Positions 7,605 through 15,379 of a DNA stretch of 64,000 nucleotides are shown piece by piece. Location of the stretch: contig JAEXRM010000175.1 in the NCBI GenBank assembly GCA_023440865.1, positions 11,428 to 75,427 on the forward strand, in the 5' to 3' direction. This DNA comes from Bacillota bacterium (GTDB lineage: Bacteria; Bacillota; Clostridia; DSM-8532). The notes below the pieces were generated by a model. It was given only the letters and a program-made list of their open reading frames with translations. It was not told the origin of the DNA and searched no databases. Made by a program: the position numbers and the translations under genes. Position 1 is the stretch's first letter, and each line of letters starts with the position of its first letter.

Positions 7605-9437
7605 TCATTCCGCCGGATCCCCGATCCGGTCCGCACCAGCCGCCAGCCAGCGAACCCGGATGAGCGTGCCCTCGCCAATCGCGCTTTCCACTTCGAGTGT
7701 CGCACCAAATGATGCGGCGCGCTCCCGCATGATTTCGACACCAAAATGCCCGCCGGGCACCATATCGGGATCGAAGCCGTCCCCGTCGTCCCTGATCTCC
7801 ATGACCAGCGACACACAGGAACCGACCGCCATGACGCCCTTGTCGCCGGAAGAACCCGCGCCATCCGCAGATGACCCGACCGCGTCCGATTCGACCGGCG
7901 GATCGGCGGCTCCGCACGTTCCTGTCACCGTCACGTCGATGTGGTTGGCATTGGCATGCTTGACGATGTTGTTCATCGCCTCCTGCGCGATGCGGTACAG
8001 GCCCAGCTTCACATCGAACGGCAGGTCGGCGCAGCCGGTGAGCCGGGATGACACGGGAATGCGTGCGCGGCCCGATGTGGCGTTCACAAGCTGCTTGAGC
8101 AGCTCCTCAAGCGCCGTCTCCTCCATGGCGCGGGGTCGCAGCTCGAGCAGCAGCGTCCGCATTTCCGCCAGGGCGCCGCGGTTGAGCAGCCGTACTTCCT
8201 CCAGCTTCTCGCGCCCCAGCTCCGGGTTGCGCTCCCAGATGCGGGGCAGCACCTCGGCCGTCAGGCTGGCGGAAAAAAGTGTCTGGGTGACGGCGTCATG
8301 CAGCTCGCGGGCCAGGCGCACCCGCTCGGCGACCGTCGCCTGCTCTGCGGCCTGAAGCCGCATGTTCCGTTCCGCCTCGTACAGGCGGGCGTTTTCCACC
8401 CCCATGACCGTGGAGGAGGCAAGCAGGGAGAGGATGCGCAGATCATCCGGGCCGAAGCCCCCCTCCGGCGGACTGGTGACCCCCAGGATACCCAGCACGT
8501 CCGGCATCTCCGCCCCCTCCCCGGCGCCCGCCTGGATGGGCACACACAACAGGGTATCCATGCCATAATGCCGCAGGAGCATGTCGTGCCGCGTCGAGCC
8601 TTCCCGTCCATGGCGCAGCAGATAGGCCCGCCTTGTCGCCGCCATGCCTGCGAGCACGGACTGCGCGGGAGAAGCCTCCTGCTGCGGTTCCAGCCGGCGG
8701 TGCGCCGTGCCGCCGGCCGCTCCGGCGAGCCGCCATCCGCCCGGCTCACGCAGGAACACGACGGAGCCGCCGGCACCGGTCAGCCGGCACGCCTCGCCCG
8801 CAATCTGCCGCAGCACCGCTTCCGGCTCGACACGGCGCGCGATGGCGCGCTGCACCTGCAGCATGGTGCGCACCTCCGCCTCGCGCTTGCGCGCCTCACG
8901 GTCAAGTCGCGCGTTCTCGAATTCGATGGCTGCCTGGTGGGCGAAAGCGGCACCGAACACCTTGTCGTCGAGGTCGAACTGGCACGGCTCGTGATGGGTG
9001 ACCACCAACGCGCCCATGGGCCGGCCGCGCAGCAGCATGGGCAGAAACAGCCAGCAGCGGCCCACGGAGCCCGGTCCGTCCAGAAACAGCGCCAGCCGTT
9101 CCCGCAGGCGCATCGTCGCTTCGTCATCCGCCAGCAGATCCGGAACCAGGATCGGCTGACGCTGGTTGAGAAAGCTCTGGCCGATGGGCATCAGCTGATT
9201 CGTCAACGGATGTCGTCCGACGTAGTCACGCAGCGGACCCTTGCGCGCCACGCAAACCAGCCGGCTTCCCTCGAGCAGATAGCAAAGCGAGGCATCGCAG
9301 AACAGGAGGCCATGAAGCCGCTCCAGCACGGCCTCGGCCAGGGTCCGCGGATCGGCCCCCTGGGAGCTGAGGTTGGAAACATGCAACAGGACCGACAACA
9401 GCCGATTTCGTTCGGCCATGCGCGTGGCTTCTGTCAC
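7605..9437 (-). CDS. GAF-domain sensor histidine kinase (HisKA_3 type)
   Basis: 610 residues with no membrane helices, so a cytoplasmic sensor. Two GAF-like domains span roughly 15-180 and 190-355. The dimerisation region has the phospho-acceptor His380 in RVRLARELHDAVTQTLF. The ATPase N-box is IAQEAMNNIVKHAN near 484-497 and the G-box is EIRDDGDGFD near 547. A 35-residue Gly/Ser/Asp-rich insertion (about 505-540) separates the N and G boxes and is longer than usual. The start is GTG at 9437, preceded by GGGAGG with about 5 bases spacing. It probably phosphorylates the adjacent NarL-type regulator. The GAF ligand is unknown. Confidence 0.88.
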   Translation of the reverse strand: MTEATRMAERNRLLSVLLHVSNLSSQGADPRTLAEAVLERLHGLLFCDASLCYLLEGSRLVCVARKGPLRDYVGRHPLTNQLMPIGQSFLNQRQPILVPDLLADDEATMRLRERLALFLDGPGSVGRCWLFLPMLLRGRPMGALVVTHHEPCQFDLDDKVFGAAFAHQAAIEFENARLDREARKREAEVRTMLQVQRAIARRVEPEAVLRQIAGEACRLTGAGGSVVFLREPGGWRLAGAAGGTAHRRLEPQQEASPAQSVLAGMAATRRAYLLRHGREGSTRHDMLLRHYGMDTLLCVPIQAGAGEGAEMPDVLGILGVTSPPEGGFGPDDLRILSLLASSTVMGVENARLYEAERNMRLQAAEQATVAERVRLARELHDAVTQTLFSASLTAEVLPRIWERNPELGREKLEEVRLLNRGALAEMRTLLLELRPRAMEETALEELLKQLVNATSGRARIPVSSRLTGCADLPFDVKLGLYRIAQEAMNNIVKHANANHIDVTVTGTCGAADPPVESDAVGSSADGAGSSGDKGVMAVGSCVSLVMEIRDDGDGFDPDMVPGGHFGVEIMRERAASFGATLEVESAIGEGTLIRVRWLAAGADRIGDPAE

Positions 9438-9941
9438 GGGACCCTCCCTGCGGCTGTCCGCCGCCTCATGTGCCGGTCAGGCGATCAACACGGGATGACC
9501 GGCCGGCCGGACCGGCCGATCCCAACAGACGTGCCACGTGGCATTCACTCCTCGCGGCTTACATCGAAATCCACAGCAATCCACAGGCCTGTGGATTGCT
9601 GTGGATAATTCAAACCATTGCGCCATCAGCATTTCATAGATTATCCCCATGATTTCTCCTGATTGGGGACTTCTCCTGTGGATTCTTTTCGTTTTTGTCC
9701 ACAGGTCGTCATGACAGGCTAACTTCCTGTCCAATGTAGCCAACCCGGCGCTAAAAAGAACGTGTGTTTTTGTGCAAATCGACCACAAAACTGCCATTTT
9801 CTCGTCTGAACGCCACTTGCAACCGCATATCGACCACGATCACAAGAGACACCCCGCCAAGGCATGTCCACAAGCAGGAAGCCGCCGGCAGCCAGGGTGC
9901 GTCGGCCGCTGAAACCGCCGCCGATGCCGTAGGAAAGGATC
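9438..9941. other. 504-bp gene-free region with DnaA-box-like cluster
   Basis: An AT-richer spacer between nadC and the histidine kinase gene. It holds at least eight nonamers matching or close to the DnaA box TTATCCACA: 9567-9575, 9577-9585, 9590-9598(-), 9600-9608(-, exact), 9641-9649, 9677-9685(-), 9695-9703 and 9864-9872. Four are organised as a perfect palindrome with 10-bp phasing. No dnaA, dnaN or recF lies nearby. It may bind DnaA without being the main origin. Confidence 0.55.
9569..9606. repeat. 38-bp perfect palindrome built of ATCCACAG modules
   Basis: The left half, ATCCACAGCAATCCACAGG, is exactly reverse-complementary to the right half (9588-9606). Each half carries two CCACA cores spaced 10 bp, one helical turn. 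The right edge plus two bases gives an exact DnaA box on the minus strand. Confidence 0.9.
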
Positions 9942-10787
9942 TCAATCGAACCGCATGCTGATGTCCATCGCCCGCACGGAATGCGTGAGCGCACCGGACG
10001 AAACCAGATCCACACCGGTCGCCGCAATGGCCGCCGCCCGGTCCACCGTCACATTGCCGGAGGCCTCGGTCAGTGCGCGGCCGGCGATGTAGTGCACGGC
10101 CTCGGTCATCTGCGCGTTGTCCATGTTGTCGAGCATGATGATGTCGGCGCCGGCTTCCAGCGCTTCCCGCACCATGTCCATCGATTCGGTCTCCACCTCG
10201 ATGCGGATGGTATGCGGCGCGACGGCCCGCGCGCGGCGCACGGCCGCGGTGATGCCGCCGGAAGCCTTGATGTGGTTGTCCTTGATGAGCACGCCGTCGG
10301 AGAGACAGTACCGGTGGTTGGTGCCGCCACCGGCACGCACCGCGTACTTGTCGAGATACCGCAGGCCCGGAACGGTCTTTCTTGTGTCCACGATCCTGGT
10401 GCGGGTACCCGCAAAGGCCCTGGCAAAGGCGGCCGTCATGGTGGCGATGCCGCTCATCCGCTGCAGCAGGTTCAGGGCCGTGCGCTCGCCCTTGAGCAAT
10501 GCACGGGCGTTGCCACCGAATGTCATCAGCACGGTGCCCTTCGTGACAGCGTCGCCCTCCTCCACGAGCTCATTGAAGCTCGCGCGCGGATCGAGCAGCG
10601 TGAAGACGCGCTTGAACACGGGAAGACCGGCCACCACCCCATCCTCCTTGGCGATGATGCGGGCCGAGCCCTCCTGGTTTTCGGGGATGGTGCTGTCGGT
10701 GGTCAGGTCGCCCATGGGCATGTCCTCGCGCAGGGCGCGCAGGATGATGTCGTCCACAAGGGAGAGGTCGAGATTGAGCATGGCCAT
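9942..10787 (-). CDS. nadC: Nicotinate-nucleotide pyrophosphorylase (carboxylating)
   Basis: 281 residues, the usual NadC length. It converts quinolinate and PRPP to nicotinate mononucleotide, CO2 and diphosphate in de novo NAD synthesis. Recognised motifs are REDMPMGDLTTD near the N-terminus, LLQRMSGIAT, VDTRKTVPGLRYLDKYAVRAGGG, HRYCLSDGVLIKDNHI and the final VDLVSSGALTHSV. AAGGAAGAT precedes the ATG. The gene is 48 bases downstream of nadB on the same strand, so the two are probably one transcript. Confidence 0.95.
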   Translation of the reverse strand: MAMLNLDLSLVDDIILRALREDMPMGDLTTDSTIPENQEGSARIIAKEDGVVAGLPVFKRVFTLLDPRASFNELVEEGDAVTKGTVLMTFGGNARALLKGERTALNLLQRMSGIATMTAAFARAFAGTRTRIVDTRKTVPGLRYLDKYAVRAGGGTNHRYCLSDGVLIKDNHIKASGGITAAVRRARAVAPHTIRIEVETESMDMVREALEAGADIIMLDNMDNAQMTEAVHYIAGRALTEASGNVTVDRAAAIAATGVDLVSSGALTHSVRAMDISMRFD

Positions 10788-10835
10788 GGTCGATCTTCCT
10801 TTCTGTCGGTTCCTGCTGGGCCGGACCGGTGCCTG

Positions 10836-12467
10836 TCAGCAAACAATGTTCTGCTGCCAGGCTTCCAGCGTATGCGGGAAATCGCTGCGGTAGTGCGCGC
10901 CGCGGCTCTCGGTGCGGGTCAGCGCCGCGCGGGCCACCAGTGAGGCGAGTGTGGTCATGTTGCGCAGCTCGATTTCCAAAACGGATGCGCACAACATGCC
11001 CCGCTGCCCGGCGAGCATCTCGTCCAGGCTGGCAACCGCACGCTCCAGGCTTTCGCGGCTGCGGATGATGCCGACCTCGCGCGTCATCAGATGCTGCAGG
11101 CGGTCGATCTGCGCGGCGGCGTCAAGACCGGCGGGATGACGCGGGGCCGAAAAGGAAAGGCTGGATCCGAGGTCCGGATCCGTTTCACGTTTGGATTCGA
11201 AGGACTCGTTGATGAGGCGGGCGATGCGCCGGCCGAACACCAACCCCTCAAGCAGCGAGTTCGAGGCAAGCCGGTTGGCACCGTGGATGCCGTTGCAGGC
11301 GGCCTCGCCCACGGCGAAGAAGCCTTCTAGGTTCGTGCGGCCCCACTCGTCCGTGCGGATGCCGCCCATGCTGTAGTGCTGGGACGGCGCGACGGGAATG
11401 CAGTCCTTCGAAATGTCGATGCCATACGACAGGCACTTGGCGAAAATGGTCGGAAACCGGCGTTCCAGCCAATCGCGGTCCTTCGACGTGATGTCGAGCA
11501 GCACATGATCCGCGCCGGTCTTCTGCATTTCGGAAAAAATGGCGCGTGATACGACATCGCGGGGAGCCAGCTCGGCCAGCTCGTGATATCCTGGCATGAA
11601 GCGCTCGCCGGAAAGGTTGCGCAGCACGGCCCCCTCGCCGCGGACAGCTTCGGAGATGAGGAAGTTGCGCTCCTCCTTGCGGAAAAGGGCAGTGGGATGG
11701 AACTGCACGAACTCCAGGTCCATCAGCTCCACACCGGCACGGAAGGCCATGGCCGCTCCGTCGCCGGTGGCGACCTCCGGGTTGGTGGTGTTCTCGTACA
11801 GGCGGCCATACCCGCCCGATGCGCAGATGACGACAGGCGCTGCATACCGGTGCAGGGCACCGGCCGCGTCCATGGCCAGCACACCGACGCAGCGGCCGTT
11901 TGCCGTCAACAGGTCCACCGCGAAGGTCTGCTCGCGGATGACGACATTCTCGAGTCCGCGGACCGCCGCGACCAGCGTGTCGCAGACCTCCTTGCCCGTG
12001 GCGTCGCCCGTGTGGATGATGCGGTTGCGGCTGTGGGCCGCCTCGCGGGTGAGCGACAGCTGCCGGTCCTCGCCGCGGTCGAAGTTCACGCCGTACAGGC
12101 ACAGCTGGGCGATGTTGTCTGCCGCCTCGGTAACAAGGGTTCGGACCGCCTCCTCGTCGCACAGGCCCGCGCCCGCGTAGGCGGTGTCGCGAAAGTGAAG
12201 CTCGGGCGAGTCCTTCTTGTCGAGGGACACGGCAATGCCCCCCTGTGCAAGGACGGAGTTGTTCACGTCGATCGATTCCTTCGTGATGATCAGCACGCGA
12301 ACGCCGCCAACCATCGAAAGCGCCGTATAGACACCGGCGATGCCGCTGCCGATGATGACGGCGTCGTATGCTTCAGCCGGCAGCCGCGCCGCGTCGAAAT
12401 CGAGCAGGCAGCGCTCCGGAGCCGGGTGTCGATCCAAATGCACGAGATTCATCGTGTGCAGGGTCAC
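10836..12467 (-). CDS. nadB: L-aspartate oxidase
   Basis: About 543 residues. A flavoprotein of the succinate dehydrogenase/fumarate reductase family that oxidises aspartate to iminoaspartate. The N-terminal FAD site is AVIIGSGIAGVYTAL. Other motifs are SVLAQGGIAVSLDKKDSP, GDATGKEV, EFVQFHPTAL, QHYSMGGIRTDEWGRT and the FAD-contacting GEAACNGIHGANRLASNSLLE. The GTG at 12467 sits just behind AAGGAAGGAT and is chosen. An ATG at 12452 and a TTG at 12494 are alternatives. nadC follows. No nadA (quinolinate synthase) is visible in the window, so the pathway's second step is encoded elsewhere or upstream of another locus. Confidence 0.93.
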   Translation of the reverse strand: MTLHTMNLVHLDRHPAPERCLLDFDAARLPAEAYDAVIIGSGIAGVYTALSMVGGVRVLIITKESIDVNNSVLAQGGIAVSLDKKDSPELHFRDTAYAGAGLCDEEAVRTLVTEAADNIAQLCLYGVNFDRGEDRQLSLTREAAHSRNRIIHTGDATGKEVCDTLVAAVRGLENVVIREQTFAVDLLTANGRCVGVLAMDAAGALHRYAAPVVICASGGYGRLYENTTNPEVATGDGAAMAFRAGVELMDLEFVQFHPTALFRKEERNFLISEAVRGEGAVLRNLSGERFMPGYHELAELAPRDVVSRAIFSEMQKTGADHVLLDITSKDRDWLERRFPTIFAKCLSYGIDISKDCIPVAPSQHYSMGGIRTDEWGRTNLEGFFAVGEAACNGIHGANRLASNSLLEGLVFGRRIARLINESFESKRETDPDLGSSLSFSAPRHPAGLDAAAQIDRLQHLMTREVGIIRSRESLERAVASLDEMLAGQRGMLCASVLEIELRNMTTLASLVARAALTRTESRGAHYRSDFPHTLEAWQQNIVC

Positions 12468-12695
12468 ATCCTTCCTTTTCCGCCGGAGAGACAAGCTCCG
12501 GACTGCATCGCGTCCGGGGAGCCGGCGGCCTCACCCGTCGGATTCCGCACAAAATGCATGCGGCGATCGGATTTCATTCATTTTACACCCGAACGCGGTG
12601 CTTCACAACAGACTCGGCGCGCGGGCCCTGCACGCTTCGGCAAGCAATCCCCTACAGGTGTCCTGCCACGAACATGATTCACCGTTCCTCTGGCG

Positions 12696-13451
12696 CTAAA
12701 ACCGGCGGATGTTGCTGTCGTGCTTCTGGCGCTGTTCCCGCTCGAGATTCGCACGGTTGATCTCATCGAAGAACTTGCGCCGGTTGTTGCTGACCCGGCG
12801 CCGCAGATGCACGACCTTGAGCAGGTCGCGCCCGAAGAAGAGCAGGTAGTTCAACAGCGAGACGACCGGTGCGACGGCCATGCCCCAGTTGCCGAACAGC
12901 AGGCTGGAGACGACCGTCCACAGCACGAAGGCGGCATAGACCAATCCCAGCCACTTCATCTTGACGGGGATGAAGAAGAACAGCATGATCTGGTGGTCAG
13001 GGAACAGCGTGGCGAAGGCGAGCAGCAGCGACAGGTTCAGGTACAGCGCGGTGGTCGAGGCGAACGAAGGTGACAGCAGCGCGACAAGCACCGCCCCCAG
13101 GATGGTGCCCACCACCCCGATGAGATAGTATACGTTGAATTTGAAGGCGCCCCAGCTGTTTTCAAGGCTCGTGCCGATGAAGTAGAAGAAATACAGCGTC
13201 AGCGCGCCCCAGAGCGGATCGAGGTTCTCCGGGAGCAGGACGAACGTGAACAGGCGCCACACCTCGCCCTGCAGCAGGCGGGAGGGAATCAGCGCGAGCG
13301 TGTTGTACAGCCAGGCAGCGGCCTCCGGTGCCGTCCGGCTGAGGACGAACAGCACGATCAGCGCGGCGGCGTTGGCGATGGTCAGGTACTTCACCAGATG
13401 GTGGATGGCGTATCGGCCAAATTTGCGTTCAAGCTTCCAGAGCCAGGTCAT
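12696..13451 (-). CDS. Rhomboid-like membrane protein, probably inactive
   Basis: 251 residues with about six membrane helices and a basic cytoplasmic tail (VHLRRRVSNNRRKFFDE). The layout, including GEVWRLFTFVLLPENLDPLWGALTLYFFYFIGTSLENSWG, matches the rhomboid/derlin fold. I do not find the catalytic GxSG motif; the equivalent region reads SPSFASTTALYLN. It is therefore more likely a pseudoprotease or membrane chaperone than an active intramembrane protease. The start has AAGGAGG 7 bases upstream. It lies upstream of nadB on the same strand but with 228 bases between them. Confidence 0.7.
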   Translation of the reverse strand: MTWLWKLERKFGRYAIHHLVKYLTIANAAALIVLFVLSRTAPEAAAWLYNTLALIPSRLLQGEVWRLFTFVLLPENLDPLWGALTLYFFYFIGTSLENSWGAFKFNVYYLIGVVGTILGAVLVALLSPSFASTTALYLNLSLLLAFATLFPDHQIMLFFFIPVKMKWLGLVYAAFVLWTVVSSLLFGNWGMAVAPVVSLLNYLLFFGRDLLKVVHLRRRVSNNRRKFFDEINRANLEREQRQKHDSNIRRF

Positions 13452-13470
13452 GGGATGCCTCCTTGTGTCT

Positions 13471-13590
13471 GCGGGTCTTCAGGCTGCGGCGCTTCGTGCC
13501 ACAGGTCTCCGCGCGGTGTGTCAATATGCCGCGGGTCTCCGCGCGGTGTGTCCATATGCTGCGGGTCCTCGTGCGGCGGCACCTGCAAGC
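13471..13590. repeat. 30-bp tandem repeat, about 4 copies
   Basis: Units start at 13471, 13501, 13531 and 13561. The two middle units are the most similar (core GGTCTCCGCGCGGTGTGTC); the outer two are degenerate. The array fills the spacer between the lipoprotein stop and the rhomboid-like gene start. Confidence 0.8.
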
Positions 13591-13622
13591 CGCGGCTGAT
13601 GCATCGTCTGGCAGGCAACGTG

Positions 13623-15329
13623 TCAGTCGATCGGTACATACCCTTCCATGCGGATGCGCTTGATGCGGTCCCCGTCGAACTCGAGGGTGAACCGGTCGAG
13701 GGAAAGGATGCGTCCGTTCCCGCCATCCGGTTCCCGGTAGAACCAGTAGGTCCAGATGCGGTCCTCGAAGTAACCGGCATCGGGAAGGCCGTACATCGCC
13801 ATGGCTTCGCCACGGGAGTCCCCCACTGCAAGACCGCGGGCGGTGGTTGCCGTGCAGCCGCCGGCCAGTTCGATGCTCGCGATGCGGGAATTCACCACCC
13901 CGTACAGGATCCCCTCGGACTGGAACCGGATGCCGGCCAGCAGGTCGAAGTCCGAATAGTCCGAGGCCTTGAGACCGTATGCCTCTTCCATGTCATACAG
14001 GGCGGAGAACAGCCATGTCTGACCGACCGCCATGTCGACTGCCGTCAGCGCCGCACCCTGGTTCGGCTCCGCATATTTGGGGCCGCCCGACGTCGTGAGC
14101 AGCTTCCACTGCCCGTCCCCGATGTAGCGGTATTCCTGCGTGACATGACCGATGTCGACAAAGCGTCCGACCGGTGCGGCGAGCAGGCTCTGCGCCTCGC
14201 CCAGCTGAATCTGCAGGGAGTTGCGGACGCGCAGCATGAGTCCGTCCTCGGCGATCACGGGTTTGCGGTTGACGACAAACCGGGACCGATACGGCTGCCC
14301 GTCATCGAGCGCCTCCGCCAGACGCGGGGGCGGCAGGCAGTCGAAGGCAACACCGGCCGATTCGATTGCAAGATGGATGGTTCCCTTGTCCGGATCGGGT
14401 TTCGACACCTTGGCCTGCTTCTCGATGGCGAGCGTCTCCTTCGGCAGCATGCTGACAAGCTGGCCATTGGCGAAGCGCAGCACGTCGCATTCCCAGTCGG
14501 ATTGGGTGTCAAGCACCACGAGGCACTCGCCGGCCTTGCCGTATGCCGGAAGGACCGCCAGACGTGCATATCCGCCAAAAGGCCGTTCAAAGCTTTCCGC
14601 AAGGATGCCGCCCGTTTCCTCGTCGACGATGGCGACATGCCCCTGGCGGCGCACAAGCGGATCGGCGGACTCGGGGTTGAATTCCTCGTAGGCGCACAAT
14701 CCCTCCATCACACCGTCCCCATCCATATCCGCGTTCACGTACTCGGCGCTGTCGAGGAAGAAGGTGCGGCCGCCAATGCGGATGACATTGAGCCGTCCGG
14801 TGAGGTTGTCATACTCCAGGGCGAGATCCTTGTCCGACCAGGTGTAGGCGGTGATGGCCTGGGACTTGTTCTCGAGCGTTTCCAGCCCTTCGGACAGCAG
14901 CGCGAGCACATCCTCCCGCGGCATCTGCAACGCCCGCAGGATGCCCGGGAAGACGGACAGCGCTTCGGCGGTCGGCGGGATGACTTGCGCCGTGGCTGCA
15001 TCTTGTTCGGGTGTGGCGCTTTCGTTGCTTTTCGCACGCTCCATCGCGGGAGTCGCCGTGGCCTCGGAGCCTGTTGCGGCGGCGACAACAGAGGGCTTGG
15101 GCTCGGCCGGTGACGGCATGGCGGACTCGGCCGTTATGTCCGGTCCCTGCCGTCCGCAGGCGGCCAGTAGCAGGCAGGCGGCCAGCAGCAGGCAGGCGGC
15201 CAGCAGCAGGGCTGGCGCACGCCGTTTCGACGGTGCATGCGCCGGGCGCTTGTGCCCGGATCGCGGGGGCATGTGATCGGGATGGGGCATGTGATCGGGA
15301 TGGGGCATGGGCAATTTTCCATACATCAT
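13623..15329 (-). CDS. Predicted lipoprotein with tandem lipoboxes, function unknown
   Basis: About 568 residues. After a basic N-region (SKRRAP) the signal sequence reads LLLAACLLLAACLLLAACG, that is three consecutive LAAC lipoboxes, encoded by an 18-bp tandem repeat. A Ser/Ala/Pro/Thr-rich linker follows. The body includes a DMDGDGVMEG calcium-loop-like motif, and the C-terminal part (AVGDSRGEAMAMYGLPD, then LEFDGDRIKRIRM) resembles short repeats that track a helix-strand module in cell-surface lipoproteins. No known family is certain. The -10 hexamer TATAAT ends 6 bases before the ATG at 15329, so the mRNA may be leaderless. It follows the helicase gene. Confidence 0.75.
   Translation of the reverse strand: MMYGKLPMPHPDHMPHPDHMPPRSGHKRPAHAPSKRRAPALLLAACLLLAACLLLAACGRQGPDITAESAMPSPAEPKPSVVAAATGSEATATPAMERAKSNESATPEQDAATAQVIPPTAEALSVFPGILRALQMPREDVLALLSEGLETLENKSQAITAYTWSDKDLALEYDNLTGRLNVIRIGGRTFFLDSAEYVNADMDGDGVMEGLCAYEEFNPESADPLVRRQGHVAIVDEETGGILAESFERPFGGYARLAVLPAYGKAGECLVVLDTQSDWECDVLRFANGQLVSMLPKETLAIEKQAKVSKPDPDKGTIHLAIESAGVAFDCLPPPRLAEALDDGQPYRSRFVVNRKPVIAEDGLMLRVRNSLQIQLGEAQSLLAAPVGRFVDIGHVTQEYRYIGDGQWKLLTTSGGPKYAEPNQGAALTAVDMAVGQTWLFSALYDMEEAYGLKASDYSDFDLLAGIRFQSEGILYGVVNSRIASIELAGGCTATTARGLAVGDSRGEAMAMYGLPDAGYFEDRIWTYWFYREPDGGNGRILSLDRFTLEFDGDRIKRIRMEGYVPID
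15156..15209 (-). repeat. 18-bp tandem repeat encoding LLLAAC, 3 copies
   Basis: Three 18-bp units (15156, 15174, 15192) are nearly identical, with one base difference. They encode the three successive LLLAAC blocks in the lipoprotein signal sequence. Confidence 0.95.
15270..15305 (-). repeat. 18-bp tandem repeat encoding PHPDHM, 2 copies
   Basis: CATGTGATCGGGATGGGG occurs twice head to tail, with a partial third copy. It encodes the repeated PHPDHM in the long N-terminal region of the same lipoprotein. Confidence 0.9.
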
Positions 15330-15335
15330 GGGACC

Positions 15336-15365
15336 ATTATATCCGCTCCGGCCGGAAACCGACAA
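15336..15365 (-). promoter_or_regulatory. Sigma-A-type promoter of the lipoprotein gene
   Basis: On the minus strand the -35 is TTGTCG (15360-15365), the spacer 18 bp and the -10 a perfect TATAAT (15336-15341). The expected start point falls on the ATG at 15329, which suggests a leaderless transcript. Confidence 0.65.
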
Positions 15366-15379
15366 CTCACGGCCATGGT

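Noticed and set aside
9438..9941. Chromosomal origin of replication
   Set aside because: DnaA-box-like sites cluster here, but dnaA, dnaN, recF, gyrB, rpmH and parAB are absent. Kept only as a possible DnaA-binding site.
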